NCBI GenBank assembly: GCA_030549335.1
Contig: CM060183.1
Coordinates: 23,448,552-23,512,551, forward strand
From: Pontederia crassipes
Taxonomy: Eukaryota > Streptophyta > Magnoliopsida > Commelinales > Pontederiaceae
Direction: 5' to 3'
Length of the DNA stretch: 64,000 nucleotides
Position 1 is the stretch's first letter; each line of letters starts with the position of its first letter. Of this stretch, positions 45,695-58,490 are shown in pieces. A program made the translations under genes and the position numbers. A model generated the notes under the pieces. It was not told where the DNA came from. It saw only the letters and a program-made list of their open reading frames with translations, and ran no database searches.

Positions 45695-48600
45695 AAGGCC
45701 GGCGAGTAGTCTTTTTTCTTTTATTTTTCTCCTTTTTTTTTTGTTTTTTTGTTAAATTATAATGGTCATGTACACCTTCGTTGGAGATATTCTTATGGAT
45801 TGGTTGAAAAGAATAATTATATACTTTTTATTGTGTTTTTTCTAAAAAAATGGAGATTAGAGAAGTATAAGGGCTGCAACCGTGTGTAACAACAAAAAGA
45901 AATTAGATATCTTTTGGTACGAGATAATCTAAATAAATTATCAATTATTTTATTTAAAATTTTTAGGGCTCATCACATTATCAATTATGATTGATTATTA
46001 GTAATTTTAATTGCTTTGGTAATCTTGATTACCATCTACTAATCTAGATAGCAGGTAAGGAAGTTGTCTTTTCAAATTACCAGTTGGTAGAAATATATTT
46101 TGACGAAAATATTCATTCAATTAAAATTTTTATTTTAAATATTTTATTAATAAATAAACATCTTTTTTATTATTTAAAAACTTTTACAAATAACTCTTAA
46201 TTTTGTCTCATATTTTTATATATATTTATTTTTATACTTTTTTTCTTTGTTTATTTATAATAACATGTTATTAAAATCTAAAATAATTTTTAGGAGTATT
46301 TTGATAATTTTGTCATCATCCGTTTTGACTATTATTTATATTATCAGTACTTATCAAACTGTAATGTAATATTGCCGATAATTTAAATAGTGATAATTTA
46401 TCTAAATGATAATTTAAATTATCGATTAATTAAATCAGTAATGCGTCAAACGCCCTCCCATGTGCATTGATCTGTGCTAATATTTGGCTTCGCTCATAAA
46501 CTTGTAAAGTTATGAATTGTCATATGGGGAAAAAACTAAATACCATTCAAAATACTATTTATATGTGATGCAAATTAAGTTTTGGACAATACTTGTTAAT
46601 TTTTTTAGGCCCAGTGAAGTCGATGAAGTTTTATCACGGATGGTTGTTGATTGCATGTTTAAAGATACTAGCTCGCGCGATGAGTGGACGATGTGAAATT
46701 AAATAAATCATATATTTATAAAAAAATAAATATTAATTTGGTATATTTTAATATTACTTACAGAATATGATAATTATAAAAATAGAGAAATAATTTATTA
46801 ATCTATCTAATTCTCATTCTTTTATCTCTTATTAGAAAATAATATTCTCATTTACGTTTGTAATATTAATTTGTTAGTCTAATTCATATCTTTATTATTT
46901 TCATGATATATATAATCATATATTATATTTGTTCCAATCACTGCACTAATTATCTAAAAATTTGTTAAAATTTAAATACATGATGAATAATTGACAATAG
47001 ATTCATGCAAATGTCACATTTGAGAATTATATTCTTTGTATTTATTTGACATTAACTTCTTGATAAATACAAATTTAATATAACTTTATTTTCAATCTAT
47101 AAGTACATGGTTATAAATATTGTGAAATATGAGCCTTCACACAAATGAAACATACCTTATTTATGAAAAAAAAATATACTTCATAACTTGTTACTCCATA
47201 AATAGCAATTTATTCATTTAAAAAAAATAAATTCCAATTAAGGTATGCCCTCCTCGGATAAGTTTTTGTACTATTTTTTTTCATATAAGCACTTTACACT
47301 TGAAATAGGAGTGTTGATTCAAGTGACTTCACACAATAAAAACTATCATATACTTAATGCAATATGTTAGAAAACGCTTGTCATTCCTTCTATGTCATTT
47401 GAGTTTGAAGGGCACGTTTAATGCATAGCTTTAGATAGAGAGTCCATACTTATATAATAATTCAAGAGCTTAAAAGAAAATGGCAAGAATCTTATAGTAA
47501 AGAAATAAAAATATACTACAAAAACTATTTCACTTGTACACAAATACATTGAAAAAAAAGAAAAATTATGAAGTATACAATTTTCATGAATTTATTATAT
47601 CCGATAAGAAAAAAAACATAATTGATTTAAACAAACAAATGATACAAAAAGAATAATTTCAAAAATAGTGATCTCATTTGGGTAAATAAAGCATGCAAAC
47701 TAACCATTTTAACACATAAAATGTAATAATACACATGATGTTAATTATTAAAAATAAACTGATACATAATTAAAAATTTTAGTTTGTAAAACAATAGTTT
47801 CACAATGATGAATTATTATTCAAGCCAATATATACTCGAACCTTTATATATAATGATGAATTATAATAGTTATTTATATTTTTTTTCTTATTTGAGTTTG
47901 ATCAAGATTATTATTTGTGTAATTTATTGAGAAATTCCGAAAAATATTATATTTTTTATATTTGAGATTTATTAAAATTATTGATTTTGGGTTCTTATTA
48001 TAATCAGTCAATTATCCTTATATTAGTTAATTACGAGTATGATTGTGAATATGAATTTTAAATTTACAATTATGAGTTAGTTATCTAAGCTTTCTTATTG
48101 ATTTTTTTATTACAATTAGCATAGGGGTTTTAGCTTTGTATTTGTGATTTGTTTTTCTTTTTCATGCAATCAAGATAATATTACATATTACGATATTCTA
48201 ATCCAGTACAAATGTGGATAAAATTGAATTAATATAATATGCAGTTGACACATGATTTTTAGACATATGTTTAAATAATGAATATTAATTTGTAACTAAT
48301 TTTAATTAATTAATCCATACTTACTATATTTAAATCATTGATAATTAACTACAATCATGTATAAGGGAATGAGTTGTCCACTACTCCAATTAAATACTAT
48401 CATGTATAGTTAAAGATATCTTTAATTTATAACTAATATTTTTAAGTACACTTGGCAAAATATTATTATGCCAAGTGTCAAATTCTCCATGCGCACTATC
48501 TTTTAATATAGTATAAATTATTGTGGAAGAAGAAAATTTAATTTTGCACGTATAAAGTAATTTCATTTGCTTTGTGATAAAGTGACTTTTTTTCTTTGTT

Positions 48601-49619
48601 ATTGATTGGTTGTTGTGCCTTCAATTTTAATCTAATTTTACCATGAACAGGGGCAGTCCCACATTATGGGTGAGGGGAGTCTTAGCGCTAGCGCCCGTCA
48701 AAATTTGAATTTTCTTAAAGCTCTATATATTAATATATAAATTGTATGAATAAACATTGAATCTGACCCCTTAAATAAAATGTAATGTTGTTATTAGATA
48801 GACATTTGGTGAGATGCATTAAGAAAACCAGAATCCATGAATAAGTCATAATGAGTTTAACTTATGGGTTTTAAATTTGCTTATTGTGTATAAAATTATT
48901 AGCATTTGATTAATTCCATATTTGAAAAAAAAGATGACTTTAATACTAAAATTCAAAATTATTAACTTTTGTCAATGTTGACACATTCGTATTATTGAAG
49001 ATAGTTTTTTTCCTAAAAATTTGAACTCTGATTGGGAAAAGCCAAAACATGCACGAAACGAGAAAACGAAAAAACGAAATAAAAATGTTACTGTTTTTTA
49101 GGATATAAAAAGAAGCTGAAAAAGTAAAATCTATTAATTTTTTTAGTGAGCTGGGCTTAATAATATCCGAACGTTTTGATAAATTTTTTTTTTTTTAGAA
49201 ATAAGATGATATTAATTGAAATATAAATTATGAATCTTGAAAAATATATCACTTGTTGAGTTGTTGGTGCGATATGGAACAAGAATGATGACGAACTACT
49301 CACGTTTTAAGCTTGAATCCGGATTAGATGTAAAAATCGCTGAATGAAAGTAATGTTAATAAAGTATTAGCTATAACAATCTTTACGTATGAAGTGTCGT
49401 ATACAATTTCATCTACACGTATGTACATACGAGTCAATGTCGGGTTATTTCCATTTTAAGTTCATTATTATAAGCACACATAAGAAAGGATTAAATTTGT
49501 TGTCCTTATTTCACGGCGAAATGACCCGGATAAAATACTTTTATTCTAATTTGAGTCATTAATAATGAAACAAAAAAACTAAATTTGATCGACATAGAAA
49601 GTTTTAGACAGTTCAAGAC
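45695..49619. other. AT-rich intergenic DNA
   Basis: Very AT-rich, no gene-like frame of note. A possible MITE lies at 45966-46456 (listed separately). Around 48655-48720 there is a short GC-richer patch, CTTAGCGCTAGCGCCCGTCA, of unknown kind. Confidence 0.5.
45966..46456. mobile_element. Possible MITE, decayed
   Basis: Left AGGGCTCATCACATTA and the reverse complement of the right end, AGGGCGTTTGACGCATTA, are similar, and both ends carry ATTATC/GATAAT motifs used repeatedly inside. No duplication of flanks was found, so the call is tentative. Confidence 0.35.
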
Positions 49620-49622
49620 TAA

Positions 49623-49917
49623 GGGACTATTTGGCTAAGCATATAAGTCATTTATAAGTTAGTTTAAAAAAATTTTAACGTTTGGTAACTTAAAATTTTG
49701 ACTGATAAAAAAATTATAAGTAAAAAAATAATTAGGAAGAGAGGTGCTTATTTTTTTTTAAAAAATAAGTCAGTCACAACTAACTAGTTATTATTAATAT
49801 AAGTAGTTTTATTCAAATATGTAACTGTTTATTTTTAAAAATAAATTTCAGTCAATAAAATACTTATAAGCACTTTGACTTATCAGTTATTCTGTATCAG
49901 CTAAGCCACACGAGTCC
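49623..49917. mobile_element. Tourist-like (PIF/Harbinger) MITE, 295 bp
   Basis: Flanked by TAA on both sides (49620-49622 and 49918-49920). Termini GGGACTATTTGGCTAAGC and, reversed, GGACTCGTGTGGCTTAGC are imperfect inverted repeats; arms continue with ATAAGT-rich sequence. TAA duplications and GG-CT-TTTGG ends fit the Tourist group. It lies about 130 bp before the COBW promoter motifs. No coding capacity. Confidence 0.72.
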
Positions 49918-50075
49918 TAAACTTCCGTGGATAATAATGTTATTTTCCTACCTAATTAACATAAAATCTATTGAAAAATATTTTTTAAAACTATGTAGTG
50001 TTTGATTTTAAATGAATTTATTATTTTGTGAAAAAAAAGAAATTGATCAAGAAGTAAAACTAATACGACCTCTAA

Positions 50076-50124
50076 TGGGCTTTACTGGATGGGCTTCCAA
50101 TGGGATATGATATGATCTTGGGCC
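50076..50124 (+). promoter_or_regulatory. Three site II (TGGGCY) motifs before the COBW gene
   Basis: TGGGCT at 50076-50081 and 50090-50095 and TGGGCC at 50119-50124, all on the plus strand, 120-170 bases before the chosen ATG. Site II elements are TCP-bound promoter motifs common in plant housekeeping genes. No clear TATA box is seen, which is usual for such promoters. Confidence 0.55.
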
Positions 50125-50243
50125 TTGGCGTTTATGGTCACAAACATGCTAATATTTTCTCGGCATTACCGCATTGTTTTTCTGTGGGCACTTTCTTCTC
50201 TTGCTTTGGTCTTCGAATTGTCGCTACATTTCGTTTGCCGATT

Positions 50244-53200
50244 ATGGAACTGGACGCCGGCGACAACGACGATGCAGTTCCTCTTGCTATCCGAATCGAA
50301 GACCAGGAGGGAGAACTCATACGACCGCAGCAGCGGCAATCCGAAGAGGATTTCCGGCCCGTATCTTCCACTGATGCGGAGAATCTCGGAGGTTGTTTGC
50401 AATCGCCCGTCGGAGTTACCGTCGTCACCGGGTACCTCGGCGCTGGAAAGTCTACGGTCTGTTTCATGTTACTTCTAGATCTCCTGTACGCACTTGGCTT
50501 AGTGTGTCGATTTATCCTTCTGTTATCGGCACATGGTAGCTCGTGCTTCCGGGGCTTAGGGTTTAGGCACGTTGAGTTTGCGTCTTTTAGGTTGACTGCA
50601 TCCCTAGTCGACCTTTATTGTTGCAATATAAAGTAAAAGTTACCTGATTATGATTATTATTCTTTTCCAACGTAACAATGTGATTTTTTGCAACTTTATG
50701 CTCTTCTGCTTTTTTATCCATCATATATGCATGTGAATACGTTTTATGTTTATTGTCGGTATTTTGATTGCATTGTTATAACTGAATATGTGTAATGAGA
50801 TTTTTAAATTGGAAATCGAAGTAAGAAAAACGAAATCATGTGAATACGGACTAATTGTAAAAACTTTGAATCTGACACTCTACAATGTTACAATAATTGA
50901 TTTAAAGGTTTCCAAGTTTTATATTTAATTCAGCTTAAATTGCATGCCAATTGAAATTCATCCAGGCAAACCAGTGAACATTTGTTTTATAACCCTCCAA
51001 AACGTTGGTATTTGTACGTGTGGAAGTTTGGAGCAGTATCTAAATTTTGGTCTTTTCATTTGATTGAACTCCAGCTAGTCAATTATATTTTGAATGCTCG
51101 ACATGGAAAGAAGATTGCAGTGATACTAAACGAGTTCGGTGAGGAGATTGGAGTTGAGAGGGCAATGATCAATGAGGGAGAAAATGGAGCAGTTGTTGAG
51201 GAATGGGTGGAGTTGGCTAATGGGTGTGTTTGTTGCACTGTCAAGCACAGCCTTGTTCAGGCACTGGAACAACTTGTTCAAAGGAAAGACAGGTTAAACT
51301 CCTTTCTTCCGTCACTGTATTTGGCCACTTCATTTTTCAAACCTGCTCGCAATCGTGCTCTAATATTGTATTTGTTCTCATAAGTTGGATTAAATGATAA
51401 AGTTAGTTTTTCTTTTTTCACTTACACACCTCTACAACTTCGAAAAGAAGAGAACATGAGGAATATTATTAATCCATGGACTGATATTCTAATATGATTT
51501 CTCTTGTGCTTTTGACATAGGCTTGATCATGTATTGCTAGAGACAACTGGTTTGGCTGATCCTGCTCCTCTGGTTTCTATTCTCTGGCTCGATGATCAGC
51601 TCGAATCAGCAGTGAGGCTTGATTCTATCATCACGGTGAGTTTCTCAAAGTAATATTTATGCTTATGCACTTCTGTAGTCAGAATATCGATGCCCAGCTG
51701 CTTCGTATATTATGACCTTTCTATATTGAAATCAATATTTTGTTTCTTAAACTCTGACTAATACATGTATTTTCTTTCATTTCTCACACTCGTGTTTTAT
51801 CAAATATCAAATTCCGACATGCAAGCATTTATTGTTTGGATACCCCTATTTCCACTCCAAAGCACACTATTGCCACTCCATCATGTGAGTGCTAAAAATG
51901 TTAGACATTTTTATCCTTGTGAGATAAAATGGAGTGACAAAAGTGTTTTTGGGAGTGACAATAGTGATGCCCTATTGTTAATATACAAGAAAGATGAATA
52001 TGATATGTGGAAGAAGTAATAGTTTACAATGATGTTTTTCTTTTTATATTGTTTCTCCTTCGTAGAGAAAAAGGTGTGTTGTGATTATGTAAACTATTTA
52101 ATGAGATTTTACGGTCGAAAAAGATGCCTGATGATTGGAGATTAAGTACATTAGTTCCTATTTACAAAAATAAAGGGGATATTCAGAATTGTGCAAATTA
52201 TAGAAGGATTAAACTTATGAGTCACACAATGAAATTATGGGAAAAAGTGATTGAGCATAGATTGAGAATGGAGACAAGTATTTCTAAGAGACAATTTGGG
52301 TTCATGCCAGGAAGATTCACTACAGAGGCAATTTATTTACTAAGGGGGATGATGGAGAAGTATCGAAGTAGGAGAAGAGACTTACATATGACTTTCATTG
52401 ACTTAGAGAAGGCGTATGATCGGGTACCAAGGAATGTACTTTGGAAAGCCTTGCAAAAGAAGAGGGTGAGTGTTGCCTACATTAAGGTAATACAAGATAT
52501 GTACGATGGGGCATTGACTAGGGTTAGGACACCCGGAGGTGAGACAAATGAATTTTCTATAGGAATTGGCCTACATCAAGGATCAGCTTTAAGCCCGTAT
52601 CTATTTAACTTAGTTATCGATGCTATAACCGAGAGTATCACAGAGGAGGTACCTAAGTGCATGCTATTTGCGGATGATATAGTACTTTTAGCGGATTCAA
52701 GAGAAGAGATTAATACAAAATTGAAAATATGGAGAAATACGTTGGAGTCAAAGGGTTTTCGTTTAAGTAGGAATAAAACAGAATATATGCATAACAATTT
52801 CACAAATAAACAACTTAGAGACAATTTGAAAGTTAGGCTAGGGGAGGATATAATTTCTCAAGTGACAAAGTTTAAATATTTAGGATCAATTGTAAGACAA
52901 GATGGTGAGATTGATGACAATGTTAATCATAGAATTCAAGCTGTTTGGTGTAAGTGGAGGAAAGCCACTGGAGTTCTTTGTGATAGAAAAGTACCCAATA
53001 AAGTTAAAGGAAAATTCTATCGTACTGCTATAAAGCCAGCAGTGTTATATGGTAGTGAATGTTGGGCTATGAAGGGACAACATGAACGTAAAGTGGGGGT
53101 AGCCGAAATGAGGATGTTGAGATGAATGTGTGGTCATACAAGATTAGATAAGATTAGGAATGACCATATACGTGAACGAGTCGGAGTGGCTCCTATTAGT

Positions 53201-56200
53201 GAGAAAATGGTAGAGAATCGTTTGAGATGGTTTGGTCATGTTCAGAGAAGACCATTAGATCCGCCAGTAAGAAGAGTAGATCAAATAATCTGGAGTCCGA
53301 TTAAAAGAGGGAGAGGGAGGCCAAGGCGGACACTTGACGAACTAATAGAGCAAGATCTATTGGTGAATAATATACCGAAAGGTTTGGTTACTAATAGAGC
53401 GGAATTGCGTCGTATGATCCATGTAGCCGACCCCACTTAGTGGGATAAGGCTTTGTTGTTGTTGTTGTTGTTGTATTGTTTCTCCTTCGTAATACTTCAT
53501 ATTGTGATCATAGTTCAATTTTTTGTTCATTATCTATTGCAAAATTAGATTGTAATAGGTCTAGTATTTGGATAGTTCAATCTTAAGGATATGTGAAAGA
53601 ATTTTCATCAACCCGACTCTTCTTGCGCTTTATGTGGGGAGGTGGAGGAGGATGTTTCTCACCTATTCTTCGGATGTCGGGTGTCCCGGGAGGTCTGGTC
53701 CCGGACGAGCATTTCTGACGGTGTCCCCTTGGCACATGTATATTTTTGGCAAGCCCTGAGGGGCCTATGCAGACAAAGGTTGGGTTGGCGAGCTTCGTTG
53801 GCGATTTTCGTAGCCGGTGCCTGGGCCATATGGCTTCAGCTCAATCGGGTCATTTTTTGTGGGGAGAGTTGTCAGGTGGAAGCTATTGTACACCACATGT
53901 TTTGTCTTCTTCGGGAGTGGGGTTTAGGCTAGCACCTGTCTCTTCTTCTTTTTTGCCGCTCTCCGCTGGAGAGCTTTCCACATGTACATGATGTTTCTTC
54001 CTATTGATATATATACGTGGATGACTACCAAATGTTAGTCATCCTTTTCCCTCTCAAAAAAAAAAAATCATCAACCCCCATATGGCTAGGTGTTGAAGTA
54101 GTCCAACATATATGCCACCAAGAAGTTGGGTTTTCTAAAATGATCTGAATCTTGAATTTTTCCTTGTACAACTCATTGTGCTATTTATTCTCCTCTTTAA
54201 TTTGATAATATTTGACTTTCTGTTACATCTTCAAGTAGGTTGTGGATGCTAAGAATCTAAGGCTGCAGCTTGAGGAGCACAAAACTTCTTCTTCATTTCC
54301 GGAAGCATTTCTTCAAATAGCATTTGCTGTATTTCCTCGTTCTTTACAAACTAACTTTGTTGTTCACTGAATTCTGCTATTATTTTTTGTGCATGCATTT
54401 GGGACTTCATTATTATTTTTTAATTATGTTGTAATATAATAAATGATGACTCATTTGACTTCGAAATTCTGTGAATTAATTCCTAATTGCAGGATGTTAT
54501 AATTTTAAACAAAACCGACTTGATCTCGCATGAGGATTCTAGACCCGGCATTTTAGATCCATTAGAAGACTTGGAAAGGGAGATCCTTCACATTAACTCA
54601 CTTGCTTCTATCATACGGAGTATCCGGTGCCAAGTTGACCTGTCAAAAATATTGGATCGCAAAGCCTATGGCGCTAATGTTAGTAAGACATATTTGGATA
54701 TAACTATATAACTATGTATCATCACGATTTGATTATGTGTTTCACTATCGTCTGACCCAGAATTTGGCTTATCTGGAAGAACTTTTAGAAGACAGGAAAT
54801 CTATGGCTAAGAGTGGGCATCATGATTCTACTCTACGAACCGTTTGCATATGTGAAGACCAGCCTGTTGATTTGAATAAGGTTTGCTTTTTGTTTCGCAA
54901 CAATAAATTAGTCCATCTGGTGTTTAATCACTCCATCCATAGACCAAATCATTACTCAGCTCCTATGGTTTTGAAATGTTTGTTATGAACCGACTAAAGA
55001 TGCTCGCAGAAGAGTAAGTGCCACACGAGTAAGGTGAAATCTTTAGTGACCAATCATTATTGAAATGTATATGCACAAGAAGTATGTTGTTCATTAATTT
55101 AGCTAGTCACAAGCATTTCGATTCATTGCTCTTTATTGGTCATAAAAGGCTGTCACAAAAGTAAGCATAACAAAGAGTAGATTTTGATCCATGAGATGTC
55201 AATCCTGCTGTTAAAGCTTCTTTGCTATCATGAGTAACTATAGGCATCTGACTGACCTTTGCTTCTCCTAAAGGTCAACTTATGTCTTGAGAACCTCCTT
55301 TGGGAGAAGAAATGCAATACGGACATTTACCGCTGCAAAGGGGTTCTAAATGTTCATGGCTCTCATCAACTACATACACTACAGGTCTTTCATCAAAATA
55401 TTATTGCTTCCTTTTTTTATTCTACGTTGTCTGCTTTTTGAAAGTTGCCCAAGTATGGCATTGCAACATATCAAGTATTATGGCACGTTGTTGGCATCCT
55501 AGTCTCAACGAAAAATGTGGTTTTCATTCTATTCCCTTCCTGGCTAGGGTGTTTGACTGAGCATCTTAGCTTCTCCTTTTTTTTTTGTATCTGTCTACAG
55601 AGGCATAACTTATGACAAATATGCTTCAGCATGAGAAATTTTACATGTTGAGTGACTATTAATGATACATTTACAGCTGAATAACTTTTGTCAGTTCTAA
55701 AGCAAAGCAAGGAAATCGAAAATAAGTAAATTGGTCACTTGATAATAGGACAACTTAAGGTAAACACTTAAAAAGAATCCTAAGATAAATTTGAGTAGTT
55801 TACATACTGTCTGTCCAACTTAATGATCTCAAGAAGTCCTAGCAAGAAGTACTCCTTTCTTGGTACAAGTTCAATTTGTACTTTCATTTTGTGAAAAGTG
55901 AAAGGACGGCCATCACTTTTTAGGTAACCATCCGCATGTAACTTGACGAGAATTTGTCATTTTGGTATTCAAGACATAACCTGACAATTAAATGTCAACC
56001 TTCGACCCTACTTGAAATTTCATTTTTATACATCATACTGTTTCATGATCAGCATGGTATAACATGCTGGCGCAGGCCCGACATTTTGCAAAATGGGGTG
56101 TCAATGGAGTATTATTCATATACTATTATAAATTTATAATTATATCAGGCATCAGCTGATAAACATGCGAAACAATACTCTTTTCTAGATATTAATATCA

Positions 56201-56586
56201 GTGAATAGTTTAATGATGGTTGTTAATCTAGTTGAGTTACTGTGTTGATAATTGTTTTTTCAAGGAAGAAATATGATCATTGTTGTCCATATGCTTATTA
56301 GTGTTTGTCAATATTAAGGAGTAATAAGCTCATGCAGTTAACTTTTGGTGCTTTCTGGTTTTGACAGGCAGTGCGAGAGATCTATGAGATTGTACCAGCT
56401 CGAGCATGGCATCAAAATGAGAAAATCATGAGCAAAATTGTTTTCATAGGTAAGTTTCAAAATTTTCATCTCTGATTTTTCCTTCAGTAATCTTCTACTA
56501 TTTGTATTGTCTACTATGTTTCAGGTCATAATTTGAACGCAGACTTTTTGAGTGAAATGTTTAGAGCCTGTACAATATTGGGTTGA
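50244..56586 (+). CDS. COBW domain GTPase / zinc chaperone-type protein (At1g26520-like), 9 exons, 398 aa
   Basis: Exons: 50244-50456, 51075-51292, 51521-51635, 54239-54328, 54493-54678, 54761-54880, 55274-55384, 56368-56449, 56525-56586. All introns are GT-AG, and the exons join into one open frame. Walker A is GYLGAGKST at residues 63-71, the zinc-binding CxCC motif is GCVCC at 121-125, Walker B-like VLLETTGLADP starts at 148, the G4 motif is NKTD at 218-221, and a CobW C-terminal domain runs from about 333 (YRCKGVL) to the end. Members of this G3E GTPase family (animal ZNG1, bacterial YeiR/YjiA) deliver metals, notably zinc, to client enzymes. From memory it matches Arabidopsis At1g26520 along its length. 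No targeting peptide is evident. An ATG at 50100 gives a 48-residue extension, but 50244 fits the family. Intron 3 (2.6 kb) holds two LINE insertions. Exon 6 acceptor (54761) is the least certain junction. Confidence 0.92.
52085..53440 (+). pseudogene. RTE LINE reverse transcriptase, partial, one nonsense codon
   Basis: Open from about 52090 to 53122, then a single TGA at 53123-53125 where family members have Trp (MLR-stop-MCGHTRLDKIRN), then open again to a stop at 53438-53440. RT motifs in order: IYKNKGDIQNCANYRRIKLM, FIDLEKAYDRVPR (motif A), GLHQGSALSPYLFNLVIDAI (motif B), MLFADDIVLLADS (motif C, catalytic DD), and FKYLGSIV. The C-terminal part RLRWFGHVQRRPLDPPVRRV and GRGRPRRTLDELI is the typical RTE tail; there is no RNase H. 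The endonuclease domain is absent by truncation. Confidence 0.92.
53453..53473 (+). repeat. (TTG)n tail of the RTE LINE
   Basis: Six TTG repeats form the 3' terminus; comparable tails end the copies at 17320 and 57571. Confidence 0.9.
53615..54067 (+). mobile_element. L1-type LINE 3' fragment in COBW intron 3
   Basis: Flanked by an exact 10-bp duplication, TCATCAACCC, at 53605-53614 and 54068-54077, and ends in a poly(A) run. It encodes CALCGEVEEDVSHLFFGC followed by a W-rich stretch (to 53932), the zf-RVT module near the C-terminus of plant L1 ORF2. It is heavily 5'-truncated, with about 450 bp remaining. Same orientation as the host gene. Confidence 0.88.
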
Positions 56587-57045
56587 TTTCACTTGTGCAA
56601 CCTTGTCAAGGTTAGGGCATAAGCATTCCATTCCTTCTGGATTTGAAGTTGTAGATCTTTTGTTTATAGCATTCTTGTATCTGGGGATATATCCAATGAA
56701 GACTTGCTTGCTGTTTTGTCCTCTTGAGTTTTTGAAGAACAACCACATTAGTTGCAGCAGCTTGATTTTTCCTTATCTTACCGTCTTTTTCCTTATGTGC
56801 ATATGTATACACTATGCTCATAGAAAGATACCTCAATCCAGTACCCCACTTTCTATTTCCAATCCGAACAAAAGGGAATAGTAAAAGAAGCTTTTTCTTT
56901 TACACCGATGAACTTGTGATCAATCGGTCCTCACACTCATGTTTTGAATAATGTAACATGAAGGAAGATAATTAAAAAATACGATGAAGAAGATGAACAC
57001 AAGAAAGACACGTATGTATGTGTTTGTTACATTACAGAACTAGAA
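56587..57045 (+). other. 3' flank of the COBW gene
   Basis: Contains presumed 3' UTR. A CA- or AATAAA-type poly(A) signal is not obvious. Otherwise nothing recognised. Confidence 0.4.
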
Positions 57046-57053
57046 GAAGCAAC

Positions 57054-57827
57054 TAGGGGTGTTCACCGGGTCGGGTCGACCCGGTGAACCCGAAAATCCG
57101 ACCCGACCCGACCCCTTTTGGGTCGGGTCGACCCGGCCATGACCCGACCAAGGGTCGGGTCGGGTTCGGGTTGGGCTTTTCCAACCCGAGTTGACCCGAC
57201 CCAACCCGATAGACCCGGTTTTTTATTTTTTAATTATTTTTTAGTTAAATGTATAGTTTTATATCATTTAATATTTAAAAAAATATGAAATAAATTGTTT
57301 TAAATGTAGAAAAGTATATAGATGGTTTGGTCATGTTCAGAGAAGACCATTAGATCCGCCAGTAAGAAGAGTAGATCAAATAATCTGGAGTCCAATTAAA
57401 AGAGGGAGAGGGAGGCTAAGACGGACACTTGGCGAACTAATAGAGCAAGATCTATTGGTGAATAATATACCGAAAGATTTAGTTACTAATAGAACGGAAT
57501 GACGTCGCATGATTCATGTAGCCGATCTCACCTAGTGGGATAAGGCTTTGTTGTTATTGTTGTTGTAGTAAAAAAGTATATAGATATTTAAAATAATATT
57601 TTAATATTTAATACTTTATTTTGTATTAAAAATAAAATAATAAATACTTTTTATATTAAAAAAATAAATGAAAAAAGAAAAAAAAAAAGAAAAAAGTGGT
57701 CGGGTAACCCGAACCGATCCGGTCCGGCCCGGGTCGGGTCGGTTCGGATTGCAGCCCCAAAATTCAAGAGACCCGACCCGGTCAAGGTTGGCCGGATCGG
57801 ATCAAACCCGACCAGTGAACACCCCTA
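57054..57827. mobile_element. hAT-type MITE with nested RTE fragment
   Basis: Perfect 13-bp inverted ends, TAGGGGTGTTCAC, at 57054 and 57827, with flanks GAAGCAAC (57046-57053) and AAAGCAAC (57828-57835), an 8-bp duplication with one difference. Subterminal parts are dense in GGGTCGGGT and CCCGACCCG and could fold back strongly. The AT-rich middle is split by the RTE fragment at 57324-57571; without it the element would be about 510 bp. Related to the element at 18628. Confidence 0.88.
57324..57571 (+). mobile_element. RTE LINE 3' fragment nested in the hAT MITE
   Basis: Flanked by an exact 14-bp duplication, AAAAGTATATAGAT (57310-57323 and 57572-57585). The 248 bp match the 3' end of the copy at 52065-53473 almost base for base (from GGTTTGGTCATGTTCAGAGA to the TTG tail). 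Severe 5' truncation. It inserted after the MITE was already in place. Confidence 0.93.
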
Positions 57828-57835
57828 AAAGCAAC

Positions 57836-58490
57836 ATTATGAGTTTTTGTTCGCTTACAAATCTCTTCACTACTGCGGAAGTGCTGTTATGTTCTCTAAT
57901 GGAAATCATAAATTGAATCAACTGACCATAAAACGGCGCTCGCGAAGCCATGATTATTAAGAAAGTATTGTAAAACTAGTAAAGCGCTTTGCGCAATTAT
58001 AATTTTTTAAAAAAAAATTAAAAGCTTTTAAAATAGAAAATTATATTTTAAAGTACATTAGTTTTATATATTTTCTTCTTATTAAATATAATTTTTTTAT
58101 TTATTAACACAAAATATAATTTGTAAAATATAATGTACATTGATTAAGAATGCATTTATATATGATTATTTTATATTGTGAAAATATAGTAGAATATAAA
58201 GAGTCACTATATACAATACAACATATCTACAAAAAAATTATAATTTTAAAGTAAGATAATACGTTACTTATGTTTACATTTTAAAATATTTAAAATGATC
58301 GTAAAAAGAAATATATTATCTTTTATAATATTAGAATAAGTATTTTACTTAATTTACATTCATGGGCGTCTTAGAAAAGTATATTACATACTTGATTATG
58401 CGTAAGTACCTCTACATACCTGATTCCTTCCCACAGCCCAATGAAAAGATAATATACCTCTACATACCTCTGCGTCCAGGGAGAAGTCCT
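57836..58490. other. AT-rich intergenic DNA, nothing recognised
   Basis: AT-rich, no gene-like frame. AAGCGCTTTGCGCAA at about 57981 is a short palindromic word of unknown meaning. Confidence 0.5.

Larger units (their letters stand above)
52065..53473 (+). mobile_element. RTE-clade LINE, 5'-truncated, in COBW intron 3
   Basis: Flanked by an exact 18-bp duplication, TATTGTTTCTCCTTCGTA, at 52047-52064 and 53474-53491. The 3' end is GTGGGATAAGGC followed by TTG repeats, the tail of plant RTE elements. The copy is 1409 bp, so the endonuclease domain and 5' end are missing (5' truncation by incomplete reverse transcription). The coding strand is the same as that of the host gene. The exact duplication suggests a fairly recent insertion. 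Confidence 0.93.

Noticed and set aside
50100-50243. Upstream in-frame extension of the COBW protein from an ATG at 50100
   Set aside because: It runs through the site II motif region, is hydrophobic without family counterpart, and the ATG at 50244 matches the family start.
54679-54760. Reading through exon 5 into FHYRLTQ as coding sequence
   Set aside because: A stop follows within 40 bases in the exon 5 frame; splicing GTTAGT to CCCAG restores a single frame.
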